Source: Rhodospirillaceae bacterium (GTDB lineage Bacteria; Pseudomonadota; Alphaproteobacteria; Rhodospirillales; Rhodospirillaceae). Taken from it: a stretch of 64,000 bases of DNA. The stretch covers positions 140,794-204,793 of the forward strand of contig CANJSF010000003.1 of the NCBI GenBank assembly GCA_947476925.1, given 5' to 3'. The position numbers and the translations under genes are program-made. Of this stretch, positions 1 to 8,923 are shown piece after piece (position 1 is the stretch's first letter; each line of letters begins with the position of its first letter). The notes under the pieces were generated by a model. That model did no database searches. It was given only the letters and a program-made list of their open reading frames with translations, and was not told where the DNA came from.

Positions 1-121
1 TCAGGCCAGCTTTGGTCAGCGCGTCTTGTTGATGCTTTTGCATCGCGGCCACCGCAGGTCCAAAGGCCGACAGAAAGTCGAGCGAGGCGCGGCCCGATTG
101 GCGGAGTTTATAGCCGATCAT
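1..121 (-). CDS. N-terminus of an unidentified protein, cut by the window edge
   Basis: An open frame reads leftwards from an ATG at 121 through the first 40 codons without a stop and runs out of the window. The start is supported by an AGGAG ribosome-binding site about seven bases upstream. The visible peptide begins MIGYKLRQSGRASLDFL and is rich in Ala, Gln and Leu, with no signal peptide or recognisable motif. I cannot assign a function. The next gene (232-864) is on the same strand 110 bases away, so the two could be co-transcribed. Confidence 0.6.
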   Translation of the reverse strand, partial: MIGYKLRQSGRASLDFLSAFGPAVAAMQKHQQDALTKAGL

Positions 122-231
122 GGAGGCGCTCCTGAAATTCGATAGCCCCAAGATAGCACTGTGCCAACCGAAGCCAAGCACCGGCGAGCGCAATGACCCA
201 TGTATTCAAAGCATAGCCGAAAGGTGAACAG

Positions 232-864
232 CTATTGCGGCGCAGATTTTTCGAAGGGGTATGGCGGTGCGGGATCGTATTCCATCATCCTCACGACGGT
301 GCGAGCCATCTCCTCGCCATAGATCTGGCTCACCAACCAGATGGCCATATCGATACCGGCAGAAACCCCCGCTGACGTGACAAGATTGCCATCCACAACC
401 CAACGCTGACCCGACACTACCTCACCCGCATCCCCGCGTTTACGGACTTCATCGATCGCAGCCCAATGCGTCGTGATGCGCTTGGCGCGCGCGGGGCCAG
501 CGGCGGCCAACACCATGGAACCGGTGCAGACGCTGGTGACCCACTGACAATGGGGGGCCTGCGCCGCAATCCACTTCAGCGTCGCAGGGTTATTGACCTC
601 GCGACGCGTCCCCTGCCCGCCCGGCACCAAAATCACGTCGGCTTGTGGAGCGTTAGCAAAGGAGTAGTCGGCCTCGACGCGCATGCCTTTGGCACACGTC
701 ACTTTGGCCCCGGTTTCCGAGACCAAGTAAATATGGTCTCGCCCTTCGAGCTTTTTGAACGCGCGGACCGTGTTGACCATCGTCAGCACTTCCCATGGCC
801 CCTGAAAGTCCAATTCCTCAACGCCATCGAAAATTAGAAGCGCGATGTTCAACGCGGCGGTCAT
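232..864 (-). CDS. DJ-1/PfpI family protein (isonitrile hydratase-like)
   Basis: A 210-residue cytoplasmic protein of the class I glutamine-amidotransferase-like DJ-1/PfpI fold. The N-terminal strand with VEELDFQGPWEV (residues about 15-26) resembles the InhA (isonitrile hydratase) and AraC-type GATase subgroup. The nucleophile elbow is TSVCTGS, with the predicted active-site Cys at 113. A PGGQG loop lies at about 81-85. Members hydrate isonitriles or act as glyoxalase- or chaperone-like enzymes; the substrate cannot be read from sequence. The start codon overlaps the stop of the upstream oxidoreductase (864-1898) by one base, so the two are translationally coupled, suggesting a shared detoxification or catabolic role. 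Confidence 0.85.
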   Translation of the reverse strand: MTAALNIALLIFDGVEELDFQGPWEVLTMVNTVRAFKKLEGRDHIYLVSETGAKVTCAKGMRVEADYSFANAPQADVILVPGGQGTRREVNNPATLKWIAAQAPHCQWVTSVCTGSMVLAAAGPARAKRITTHWAAIDEVRKRGDAGEVVSGQRWVVDGNLVTSAGVSAGIDMAIWLVSQIYGEEMARTVVRMMEYDPAPPYPFEKSAPQ

Positions 865-1898
865 CAGAAAGGGTCCTTGCTCACGCGCACCAACTGCTTG
901 CCCTGATTTTTGCCGTCATAAAGGCGGATCAGCGCTTCGGGCATCCGCTCGAAGCCATCGAGCACATCTTCTTGGTACGTCACTTGACCTGCTTTCACCC
1001 ACGCCGCCATATCGCGCTCGGCTTCGGGAAAGCGGGGTTCGTAATCGTAAATAAGAAAACCCTGCAACAGTGCATTGAGTCGCCCGATTTTGTAGGCATT
1101 CTTGAGCGGATACGGCTCGGTAGATCCTGCGATATACTGCGAGATGCCTCCGCATGAAATCACGCGCGCATATTTATTGATGCGCGCTAAACCTGCATCC
1201 AAGACCGGCCCGCCGACATTATCAAAAAACACGTCGATGCCTTTGGGGCACAGCGCATCCATTCGAGCGGCAACATCTTCGGTTTTATAGTTGATGGCGG
1301 CGTCATAGCTCAACTTTTCGGTCAGCATCTTGCATTTCTCGTCAGAGCCCGCGATGCCAACAACAAAACACCCTCGCGTTTTGGCCAACTGCGCAACCGA
1401 AGACCCCACGCCCCCTGCGGCCCCCGAGACCAACACGGTATCAGTGTGCTTGGGTTTGCCGATATCGAATAAGCCGAAGTACGACGTAAAGCCCGTCATT
1501 CCCAGCACGCCCAATGCGGTAGACACGGGCACTATGCGCTGATGAACTTTGTACATCATCCAATAGGGTGAGCCATCGCAAACGGCATATTCCTGCCACC
1601 CCATTTTTCCTTGGACGATCTCGCCTTCTTTGAAGTTCGGATTGCGCGAGGTCACAACCTGCCCCACGCCTCGGCCACGCATGACATCTCCGATCTCCAG
1701 CGGCTTTTCGATGCCCGCGCCATCGAGCATGTAAAACCGCATCACAGGTGCGAGCGATGAATAGATGACGCGAATAACAAACTCACCGTCTTTGGGATCA
1801 GGTATCGCGCTCTCACCAAGTTTGAAATCTGTCAGTCGCACGGGCCTGTCGATCGGGCGTTCAGCTAAAAGCCACTGACGGTTTTTTCCAGATACCAT
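864..1898 (-). CDS. CurA-like NADP-dependent oxidoreductase (MDR superfamily)
   Basis: A zinc-free medium-chain dehydrogenase/reductase of about 344 residues, close to the usual length of the CurA / leukotriene B4 12-hydroxydehydrogenase / prostaglandin reductase group, which reduces C=C bonds of enones with NADPH. The N-terminus (KNRQWLLAERPIDRPV) and the nucleotide-binding stretch GAAGGVGSSVAQLAK are typical. A longer frame starts at 1958, but the ATG at 1898 is preferred because GAGG lies eight bases upstream and homologues begin near this point. The stop overlaps the start of the DJ-1/PfpI gene, so the pair forms an operon that could process reactive carbonyl or unsaturated compounds (inference). 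Confidence 0.85.
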   Translation of the reverse strand: MVSGKNRQWLLAERPIDRPVRLTDFKLGESAIPDPKDGEFVIRVIYSSLAPVMRFYMLDGAGIEKPLEIGDVMRGRGVGQVVTSRNPNFKEGEIVQGKMGWQEYAVCDGSPYWMMYKVHQRIVPVSTALGVLGMTGFTSYFGLFDIGKPKHTDTVLVSGAAGGVGSSVAQLAKTRGCFVVGIAGSDEKCKMLTEKLSYDAAINYKTEDVAARMDALCPKGIDVFFDNVGGPVLDAGLARINKYARVISCGGISQYIAGSTEPYPLKNAYKIGRLNALLQGFLIYDYEPRFPEAERDMAAWVKAGQVTYQEDVLDGFERMPEALIRLYDGKNQGKQLVRVSKDPF

Positions 1899-2120
1899 TT
1901 TTATCCTCGTGGTCTTTCGATCTTGAATCACCCTACGGCGCGACGGGCTTACACTCAATCATTAATGCCCCTGTTTTAGTTCTGAAATTATCACGCGAAT
2001 GTCATCGCAAACTTCAGGTCCAGTCCCCAAACGGCTGCGTAACAACTGTGCGTTCACAAAAACAATTCGAACGTAACTAATATTCCCCAAATTGAACCCT
2101 CTCTAGGAAAGGCTATTCAC

Positions 2121-2597
2121 ATGATTCGTCAAGTCACTACCGGGATTGCGCTCGCGGCTGCTTTGTTTGTTGCAGGCGCAGCGCAAGCCAAGAACATTGT
2201 CGAAACAGCCGTCGCCGCTGGTACGTTCAATACCCTCGTCGCTGCGGTGAAAGCTGCCGGCTTGGCTGAAACTTTGTCTGGCCCCGGTCCCTTCACCGTT
2301 TTCGCGCCAACAGACGCAGCATTTGCAAAATTGCCCAAGGGCACAGTCGAAGATCTGTTGAAGCCTGAAAACAAAGCCAAGCTTGCGGGCATTCTCACGT
2401 ATCACGTCGTCGCGGGCAAAGTGATGGCCGCTGATATTGCCGGCAAGAAATCTGAACCCAAAACCGTCAACGGCCAAACTCTCATGATCGACGCCACCAA
2501 AGGCGTGATGGTCAATAATGCGAAAGTGACGACCGCTGATGTGGTTGCCGACAACGGCGTGATTCACGTCATCGACACTGTCGTGATGCCGAAATAA
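2121..2597 (+). CDS. Secreted fasciclin (FAS1) domain protein
   Basis: 158 residues: a Sec signal peptide ([23 protein letters not shown], cleavage near residue 23) followed by a single FAS1 domain filling the rest. The hallmark FAS1 segments are visible: [23 protein letters not shown] and the closing [15 protein letters not shown]1 proteins are extracytoplasmic adhesion or cell-surface interaction modules; in bacteria single-domain versions are common and their roles poorly known. AGGAAAGG precedes the ATG. The gene stands alone, with a strong terminator just downstream, and is divergent from the CurA-like gene. Confidence 0.92.
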   Translation: MIRQVTTGIALAAALFVAGAAQAKNIVETAVAAGTFNTLVAAVKAAGLAETLSGPGPFTVFAPTDAAFAKLPKGTVEDLLKPENKAKLAGILTYHVVAGKVMAADIAGKKSEPKTVNGQTLMIDATKGVMVNNAKVTTADVVADNGVIHVIDTVVMPK

Positions 2598-2617
2598 TTA
2601 CCACTATCATTCGCGAC

Positions 2618-2653
2618 AAACCGGCGGGCTGAAAAGCTCGCCGGTTTTTTTTG
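2618..2653 (+). terminator. Rho-independent terminator after the FAS1 gene
   Basis: A nine-base-pair stem (AAACCGGCG at 2618-2626 with CGCCGGTTT at 2639-2647) closes a 12-base loop and runs into a T tract. It lies 20 bases after the fasciclin stop codon and just before the convergent nitrilase gene. Confidence 0.85.
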
Positions 2654-2662
2654 CATTTAGAA

Positions 2663-4681
2663 TTAAACCTGATCGCTGGTCCGATAGCGGTCAGAGCCCA
2701 GCTTCGTCGATGGCGCGACGTAGATACCTTTTTCTAAATACTGCGCAATCACTTCACGCAGCTTGCCTGCACCAAGGTACGGGTTCACATAAGGATCCCC
2801 CGCCCACAGATTGCTGGGGAAGCCCATGCCGGCGTGATAGTGCTGCGCGTAAACGCTGGCATCATTCCACAACGCAAAGTTCACACGGGGGTTGGCGCGT
2901 GCACGGCGCAAGGCCGCCAAGTCGATATGCCCGCGAAAGACCACCGGCCCCGGACCATCCACGGTGCCCTGCAAGGTGCCGTCGAAATTGACTAATCGGG
3001 TATGTCCACGTCGGAAGAACGTCATGATCTCCGACTCAACCGATTTATATTCGCCGCCATCAATAGCCGAGAGCATGTAGCACGTGTTCTCGAACGCGCG
3101 CATGCGTCTCGCATTGTCCCACGCCCGCCTGCCGTCGCCGCCATGCGGTTCGGACGACGAATGCATAATAACTTCAGCGCCCGCGTGGCGTAATCCGTAC
3201 GCGACCTCAGGGTGCATGTTGTCGAAGCAGATCATATTGGCCAGGCGACCGATGGATGTGTCGGCCACTGGAAATAGTGCGTCATAGCCAAAGGTATCGA
3301 GATACTGATCAAGAATGCTACCCGGCGTCGTATCGGGCAAAAAGCCCCACACATCGGCGCATTGATTCTTGCGGTAGGTGTGAACCAGCTTGCCAGAGTC
3401 ATCGATCAGAAATGCCGAATTGAACACGCGACCCGGCAGCTTCGGGTGAACCTCGAAGTTTTGGAAAGCAACAAAGACCTTATTGTCCTGCGCAAACTTG
3501 CCAATTTTATCGAACACTTCATCTGGGTAGGAAATCGCCACGCGTTCCATATCGCGCACGGTGCGCTGCACGCCGCCGATGCCGCCAGGACCCGTCAGCC
3601 AGAACTCAGGGAACACGACCAAACGCACCGAAGGAATGTTGGCGCGGCTGGCGGCCAAGCCCAAACTCTCGGTCAGATTCATGTTGATAATCTCGCGCGC
3701 GTTATTCACGCCCAGCGGAATCAATCTTGGCACCGACTGAATGATGCACACATCATATTGCTCTTCGTATGCCGCGCGTTGCGGGCCGGTTGATTTGGCC
3801 TGCGCCGCCATGCGGGCTTGGGCTTCCTTCAGCCACCCTTCGCGGGTTTTAGGCGCGGCTTTTGGTTTGGTGGCCCACTTCGCATAGCCACGGCCGTAAA
3901 CATCAGCGCGCAAAATCGCAATAAAGCTGCGCTCAGGTGTGGCACGCGCGCGGCGCAAAAGCTCCATGTCTAAGTCAGGGATGACAAACGTTTCAGAACT
4001 TTGCGCGCGCGTTTCGGGCCGTTCCCAATGATAAAACGCCGTAGCGTTTGGTAGTTTCACAACCTGCTTACCATCCAACATTTCGGTTGGGCTCGCGGTC
4101 GCAATATAGGCGGTATTTTCCCCTGCCCGAGCAAAGCGCGACAGACTGCGCACCTTGAAATGGCGGTCACTCCGCTCGATGCACGGATTCAGGATGATCT
4201 CTGCGCCATGGAATGCAAGAGACCGAGCATAATGGGCGAGGTGAATGTCTTCGCCACAGAGAATGCCGACCTGTGCGAACGGTAACTTCGCCACGGGGAA
4301 ATCATTGGGTTGGCCCAGCGCACTGGTCGAGTCGGAAAACCCTTCAATCAAATCGGGCGTGATTTTCGGTGTGCGCAACAGCGGCTTGCCTTTGGGGGAA
4401 AACAAAAAGCCAATGGTCTGCGGCGGTGATTTGGCATTTGCCTTTGCGACGACAGAGCCTGCAACATAAGCCTTACTTGATTTCGCCACGGCGCCAATTG
4501 TTGCGAACGCTTGCTTTTCGGTCAGCGCTTTTTTGCCCGCAGGACTATGGGGCAACAACAACAACACCTCTGGCTTTAGGGCCGATGACTGCCGATTGGC
4601 TTCATTGATTGCCGCCACGGCCAAGCCCATAAGCGCTTTTTTATTGCTTGGCGACCACGCCGCCTGACTGAGGATCAACAT
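2663..4681 (-). CDS. Tandem-domain nitrilase superfamily protein (two carbon-nitrogen hydrolase domains)
   Basis: 672 residues made of two nitrilase-fold domains. The C-terminal domain (about 308-620) has the complete Glu-Lys-Cys triad: E359 in FPEFW, K438 in TYRKNQ, C485 in MICFDN. The N-terminal domain (about 1-260) keeps a Cys (C142 in ILCGED) and an aligned Lys (K106), but the position of the catalytic Glu reads His (LLLPH, H45), so it is probably inactive. Each domain ends in the same LRRAR-x-x-P motif (242-249 and 591-598), as do the two single-domain relatives at 11028-12110 and 28510-29601. Nitrilase superfamily enzymes hydrolyse amides, nitriles or carbamoyl groups. No signal peptide. 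The neighbouring OsmC gene is on the same strand upstream. The substrate is unknown. Confidence 0.88.
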   Translation of the reverse strand: MLILSQAAWSPSNKKALMGLAVAAINEANRQSSALKPEVLLLLPHSPAGKKALTEKQAFATIGAVAKSSKAYVAGSVVAKANAKSPPQTIGFLFSPKGKPLLRTPKITPDLIEGFSDSTSALGQPNDFPVAKLPFAQVGILCGEDIHLAHYARSLAFHGAEIILNPCIERSDRHFKVRSLSRFARAGENTAYIATASPTEMLDGKQVVKLPNATAFYHWERPETRAQSSETFVIPDLDMELLRRARATPERSFIAILRADVYGRGYAKWATKPKAAPKTREGWLKEAQARMAAQAKSTGPQRAAYEEQYDVCIIQSVPRLIPLGVNNAREIINMNLTESLGLAASRANIPSVRLVVFPEFWLTGPGGIGGVQRTVRDMERVAISYPDEVFDKIGKFAQDNKVFVAFQNFEVHPKLPGRVFNSAFLIDDSGKLVHTYRKNQCADVWGFLPDTTPGSILDQYLDTFGYDALFPVADTSIGRLANMICFDNMHPEVAYGLRHAGAEVIMHSSSEPHGGDGRRAWDNARRMRAFENTCYMLSAIDGGEYKSVESEIMTFFRRGHTRLVNFDGTLQGTVDGPGPVVFRGHIDLAALRRARANPRVNFALWNDASVYAQHYHAGMGFPSNLWAGDPYVNPYLGAGKLREVIAQYLEKGIYVAPSTKLGSDRYRTSDQV

Positions 4682-4771
4682 TTTACTTTTCCCGATTTGT
4701 GTTTGCTTATCCTATGGCGTTGCGAATGACACCGCGCCCCGGATGAATGGCCCGGTCGTCTGCCGAGCATG

Positions 4772-5224
4772 TTAGCTCACCAAATGTGTGCGCACTTTAA
4801 TTTCTCCGGTAAGCGTTTTGTGAACCGGACATTTATTGGCAATCTCGATGAGACGTTGGCGTTGCTCGGCGGTCAAATCGCCCTCGAGCGTGACGTCGCG
4901 AGTCATTTCGGTAATTTCGCCCTCTTTGGTGGTGCAGTCGGGGCAATCAGCCGCTTTCATTTTGCGATAGCTCAGGCGCACCGAAACCCGCTTCAGTGGA
5001 ATGCCCTTTCGTTCCGCGTACATGCGCACCGTCATGGACGTACAGGCCCCAAGACCCGCCAAAACAAAATCATGCGGCATCGGACCAGCATCATTGCCAC
5101 CGACATCAGCGGGCTCATCGGACAGCAGTTGGTGACGACCAACCCGCACCTCGTTCGAATAACGCCCGGTCAGCGTTTCGGATACTTCGACGATGCCTGG
5201 CGGCAGCGCATTTGTTTCGGTCAT
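4772..5224 (-). CDS. OsmC family peroxiredoxin-like protein
   Basis: 150 residues, a typical size for OsmC/Ohr proteins, which reduce organic hydroperoxides with two reactive cysteines. Both are present: C61 in GLGACTSMTVRMYA and C132 in ANKCPVHKTL. The sequence is closer to the YhfA-like/OsmC branch than to Ohr. An additional CPDC pair at about 94-97 might bind metal or form a disulfide. It lies upstream of the tandem nitrilase on the same strand (90-base gap) and is divergent from the Nudix gene. Confidence 0.88.
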   Translation of the reverse strand: MTETNALPPGIVEVSETLTGRYSNEVRVGRHQLLSDEPADVGGNDAGPMPHDFVLAGLGACTSMTVRMYAERKGIPLKRVSVRLSYRKMKAADCPDCTTKEGEITEMTRDVTLEGDLTAEQRQRLIEIANKCPVHKTLTGEIKVRTHLVS

Positions 5225-5294
5225 CGTTCTTCTCGCTTGTCTAGATATTCGTTGAACATAACCCTAAAGTGGGGCGACACAAATGGAGTTCACC

Positions 5295-5903
5295 ATGGCC
5301 GAGCCCGGCCCCCAAGACATCGAAATCATTGCCAAACGCGCGGCGTTCCAAGGCTATTTTCGCGTCGATGAGTATACGATGCGCCATGGCCGCTTCGACG
5401 GCGGATGGCACACCACTGTGACCCGTGAGGTTTTTGAGCGGGGCCATGCTGCCGCCGTGTTGCCCTACGATCCAATCGAGGGTGTTTTCGTGCTCTGCGA
5501 GCAATTTCGCATTGGGGCTTATGCGGGGCACATGACGCCCTGCCAAATCGAGTTAGTGGCCGGGATTATCGAGCCTGGGGAAACGCCCGAGGCTGTTGCC
5601 CGCCGCGAAGCGCGCGAGGAAGCCGGGTTAGAGGTGCTGGACCTTATGCCGATTGCGCACTATCTGGTCAGTCCCGGTGGAGCAACCGAAACCACGGCGC
5701 TGTATTTGGGCCGCATTATTGCACCAGTAAGTGGTGGCATTTTTGGAGTTGAAGGTGAAGGCGAACACATTCGCGTCCACATCTTGCCTGAAGCCAACGT
5801 GCGCCGAATGTTGGACGAAAGCCGCTTTGAAAATGCCCAAACCATTATCGCTGTGCAGTGGTTCTTTTTGAACCGCGAGAGAATTCTATCAGTTTGGAAG
5901 TGA
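5295..5903 (+). CDS. Nudix hydrolase, ADP-ribose pyrophosphatase type
   Basis: A 202-residue cytoplasmic enzyme with a clear Nudix box, G90-x5-E96-x7-REAREEAGL (about 90-112), preceded by the IELVAG strand typical of NudF/ADP-ribose pyrophosphatases, which cleave ADP-ribose to AMP and ribose-5-phosphate. The frame is open from an ATG at 5283, but GGAG sits six bases before the ATG at 5295, so 5295 is the preferred start. It is followed after 16 bases by the sulfurtransferase gene and probably shares its transcript. Confidence 0.88.
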   Translation: MAEPGPQDIEIIAKRAAFQGYFRVDEYTMRHGRFDGGWHTTVTREVFERGHAAAVLPYDPIEGVFVLCEQFRIGAYAGHMTPCQIELVAGIIEPGETPEAVARREAREEAGLEVLDLMPIAHYLVSPGGATETTALYLGRIIAPVSGGIFGVEGEGEHIRVHILPEANVRRMLDESRFENAQTIIAVQWFFLNRERILSVWK

Positions 5904-5919
5904 CGCGAAGGACTTTGAT

Positions 5920-6774
5920 ATGACGGATGCGCTTGTTTCGACGGAATGGCTGGCCGCACGGCTGAGCGACCCAAGCATTGTCATCGTTGATGCCAGCTAT
6001 TTTGTGCCGGGCGGCATTGCCCCTGCCCTTCAGCAATATGCCGAAGGCCACCTGCCCGGCGCTCGCTTTTTTGACATCAACGATGTTGCTGACCCAGCTG
6101 GCAAGAAAGACCATACTTTCCCGACGGCGGCGATTTTTGCCGCCAAGGTCGGCGCTTTGGGAATCTCGAATGCGCACCACATTGTCGCTTACGACCACAT
6201 GGGTGGTGCATGTGCCGCCGCCCGTGTGTGGTGGATGTTCCGGCACTTTGGGCACCATAAAGTCTCGGTGCTTGATGGCGGTTTGAAAAAATGGAAATCC
6301 GAGAACCGCTCGCTCTCAACCGATACGCCAAGCATCACGCCGGTGCATTTCGACACCGTCGCCACCCAAAGCATTGTACGCAGCCGGGCTGACATGCAGG
6401 CCAATATTGTAGCCAAGACTTGGCAAACGGTTGACGCCCGTGGTGTCGGGCGCTTCCAAGGCACCGAACCCGAGCCGCGCCCCGGATTGCGCTCGGGTCA
6501 CATTCCCGGCGCGCGCAACGTGCCCTTTGCCGCGCTGTTTGACGGAGCAGCGCAAACCTTCAAAGACAAAACTGCGATTGCCCAGGCCTTCGCCGCAGCC
6601 GGCGTCGACTTAACTAAGCCAATCACAACATCTTGTGGCTCGGGTGTAACCGCTTGTACGGTGGCCCTTGGAGCCTACTTAACCGGCAAGACGGATGTGA
6701 ATATTTACGACGGCAGTTGGCTGGAATGGGGCGCCGATCACACGCTCCCCCTGGAAACCGGCCCTGCGACATAA
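5920..6774 (+). CDS. sseA: 3-mercaptopyruvate sulfurtransferase (tandem rhodanese)
   Basis: 284 residues with two rhodanese domains (about 5-130 and 160-280). The active-site loop in the second domain is CGSGVTA, with the persulfide-forming Cys at 239. The CG[ST]GVTA loop distinguishes mercaptopyruvate sulfurtransferases from thiosulfate sulfurtransferases. The enzyme moves sulfur from 3-mercaptopyruvate to thiols or cyanide in cysteine catabolism and is expected in the cytoplasm. It lies between the Nudix gene and the Rossmann protein gene in a compact plus-strand group. Confidence 0.9.
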   Translation: MTDALVSTEWLAARLSDPSIVIVDASYFVPGGIAPALQQYAEGHLPGARFFDINDVADPAGKKDHTFPTAAIFAAKVGALGISNAHHIVAYDHMGGACAAARVWWMFRHFGHHKVSVLDGGLKKWKSENRSLSTDTPSITPVHFDTVATQSIVRSRADMQANIVAKTWQTVDARGVGRFQGTEPEPRPGLRSGHIPGARNVPFAALFDGAAQTFKDKTAIAQAFAAAGVDLTKPITTSCGSGVTACTVALGAYLTGKTDVNIYDGSWLEWGADHTLPLETGPAT

Positions 6775-6783
6775 GGAGCAATC

Positions 6784-7518
6784 ATGACCGAGATTTCACG
6801 TCGCGCCATCCTGGGAACGACCGCCGCGAGCACCTTTATTGCCGCAGCAATGGCCCAGGATAAAGTAGCAAAGCCCGAGACGATCGCCATCATCGGCACT
6901 GGCAATGTTGGCGCCACTCTGGGAAAGGCCTGGGCAGCGAAGGGTCACCGCATCATCTATGGGTCGCGCAATCCAGGTAGCGAAAAATCTGTCCAACTTG
7001 GGATGGACACGGGCAACGGCGCAAAAGTGCTGACCCAGCCCGAGGCTGCCGCGTCGGCTGATATTGTGTTGCTTGCCGCGCCGTCTCAAGTGGCGTTGAG
7101 TTTGATCGCATCGCTGGGTGACTTATCGGGCAAGATTTTGATCGATGCGATGAATGAAATGTCATTTAAAGATAACAAACTCATTGAGCCGGACGATAGC
7201 GTGGGCTTAGCGGCACGGATTCAAGCGAAAGTGCCTGCAGCTTTCGTGGTCAAGGCATTCAATGCGACCAACGCGCGCGTTATGAGTGGGCCAAAAACGG
7301 TCACCGGCGGGCCGGTCACGGTGCCGCTTGCCGGCGCTGACGACAAAACCCGCGCCAGAGTCGCCGCCTTGGCGACGGCTATTGGCTTTGATGTTCTCGA
7401 CATGGGCGGCGCGGAGGCTTTGAAGCAGGTCGAGCATTTGGGCCGAATTTACGTGGCTTACGCCGTGACACACCGACCACAACGGCTGGAACTGAACTTC
7501 CGCACTTGGAAAGCTTAG
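6784..7518 (+). CDS. Tat-signal NADP-binding Rossmann protein (F420-dependent oxidoreductase-like)
   Basis: 244 residues. The N-terminus carries a twin-arginine signal (SRRAILGTTAASTFIAAAMA, about 5-24), followed directly by a Rossmann dinucleotide fold: IAIIGTGNVGATLGKAW, then YGSRNP, where the residues after the second strand suggest a phosphate-bearing cofactor. The family (PF03807, NADP-oxidoreductase coenzyme F420-dependent) normally acts in the cytoplasm. GGAG precedes the ATG, nine bases after sseA. The combination of a Tat signal and an NADP fold suggests export of the folded holoprotein, by analogy with glucose-fructose oxidoreductase; this is inference. Confidence 0.8.
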   Translation: MTEISRRAILGTTAASTFIAAAMAQDKVAKPETIAIIGTGNVGATLGKAWAAKGHRIIYGSRNPGSEKSVQLGMDTGNGAKVLTQPEAAASADIVLLAAPSQVALSLIASLGDLSGKILIDAMNEMSFKDNKLIEPDDSVGLAARIQAKVPAAFVVKAFNATNARVMSGPKTVTGGPVTVPLAGADDKTRARVAALATAIGFDVLDMGGAEALKQVEHLGRIYVAYAVTHRPQRLELNFRTWKA

Positions 7519-7656
7519 GGCTGGGCATAAAGTGATGCAGTTTTGTCACGTATGACGAGCATCGCGTTTAGATCAACACCAAGACATTGAACCCGAATCG
7601 GCAACCCATGCTAGGCTTCGGGCGTTAGCTGGATTGGGTCTATCAGTTGGGGATAT

Positions 7657-8841
7657 GTGGTCGTCGTGGCCGCGCAGAATTTTAGAATTGTCTTGGCATT
7701 GACGCTGCTGCTTCCAGCTAGCCCCATTGCCGCGCAAATGAGTCAGCCCGCCACACAAGTTGCCCAAGCGCAGTCGGCCCGCGAGCTGCGCGCGTCTTTG
7801 GACTCAGCCAAACGCCAAGCCGCCGAAACCAAGGGCCTCGATGCTGCTTACGAACTCATCGGTATTGTCGACGCGGCTCAAACAACCAAATTGCCCGACG
7901 TTGCGGCTGATGCTCTCAACATTCTGAACGGTGTACTTGAGCGCGCGGCGCAAGCGGCTGTCAATGCGCCGGTTGAAGACGCCCAAGACATACTCGATCA
8001 GTTGGTTGATCTGTCATTCTTCGCTCGCACCAGCAACATCACCGGCGCAGATGCCGTGTTGCAGAAATCGCTGCGCGCCTTGTTTCCGAAGATGATCAGC
8101 GACATCCGCATAAGCCTGACCAAGCCAATATCTCAGCCTGAACAGTGGTCAAGCTCGTTGGTCACACTCAGCATGTTAGGTGAACTTCAAGCCGCAGCGA
8201 CTTTGGTGATGATGGATGATATCGCTGCGTCGATTGCCCAAATCTACGATAGCGAAGCATCGCGCCTCGGTGGCTTGGCGACACAAATCGCCGATACGGC
8301 GCAGCGCGAAAAGACAGTGGCTGATTTAATTGATGGCCGCAAAATTCGTGCCGAGCAGGTTGGCGATGCGCGCAAAAACAACCTTACAACGGTCGCTGCG
8401 GAAATGGCCAAGCCAGGACGTAAGCAGCCCAAGGATGAGGAAAGTGCCGAAGCGAGCGCCGACCTAAGCGATTCGTCACAAGCCTGCACCGAAGTTGGCA
8501 TGATCGCACCGCCCAGCATGTCGAGTAACTGGGATGGCCTGCAAGACATTTTGCCCAAGCTTGAAGAAGAGTGCGTTCTGTCCGGGCGCACCCCTACTGA
8601 AAATCGGTGCCCGGGACGTAACCTAACCTTTGTTTGCCGAGAACTGACAAACGAGTCCACCGAGAGACTCATCTACGTTTATGAGGGCACGCCCGAAGAA
8701 CGCACGATGCGCGAGAAATGCAAAGGTGATCGGCTTGCCGCACTTCAACTGACCGGCGTTGGTGCTGTGTTTAAAAACACCGCCATGCGCCGCATCCTGA
8801 CCTGCGCGCCGATTGCCGGCACGTCCCGCGGCCGTGACTAA
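7657..8841 (+). CDS. Periplasmic protein of unknown function
   Basis: 394 residues read from a GTG start, with a possible second GTG at 7666. A hydrophobic Sec signal (FRIVLALTLLLPASPIAAQ) ends near residue 27. The middle (about 40-250) is largely alpha-helical, rich in Ala, Gln and Asp, and looks repeat-like without a clear TPR consensus. The C-terminal part (about 275-390) contains six cysteines, consistent with periplasmic disulfides. I do not recognise the family. It stands alone, 138 bases after the Rossmann gene, and converges on the FAD oxidase gene. Confidence 0.72.
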   Translation: MVVVAAQNFRIVLALTLLLPASPIAAQMSQPATQVAQAQSARELRASLDSAKRQAAETKGLDAAYELIGIVDAAQTTKLPDVAADALNILNGVLERAAQAAVNAPVEDAQDILDQLVDLSFFARTSNITGADAVLQKSLRALFPKMISDIRISLTKPISQPEQWSSSLVTLSMLGELQAAATLVMMDDIAASIAQIYDSEASRLGGLATQIADTAQREKTVADLIDGRKIRAEQVGDARKNNLTTVAAEMAKPGRKQPKDEESAEASADLSDSSQACTEVGMIAPPSMSSNWDGLQDILPKLEEECVLSGRTPTENRCPGRNLTFVCRELTNESTERLIYVYEGTPEERTMREKCKGDRLAALQLTGVGAVFKNTAMRRILTCAPIAGTSRGRD

Positions 8842-8923
8842 GTACGCTGCAGTTCGTTGCAGTAACGCTTTCGCCAGCTCGTTATCAGATAAACAACAAT
8901 CTGAATTTCACTAAGCCTTAGCG

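Noticed and set aside
4769..5371. 200-codon plus-strand frame opposite OsmC
   Set aside because: OsmC has both catalytic cysteines on the minus strand, so the plus-strand frame is its shadow.
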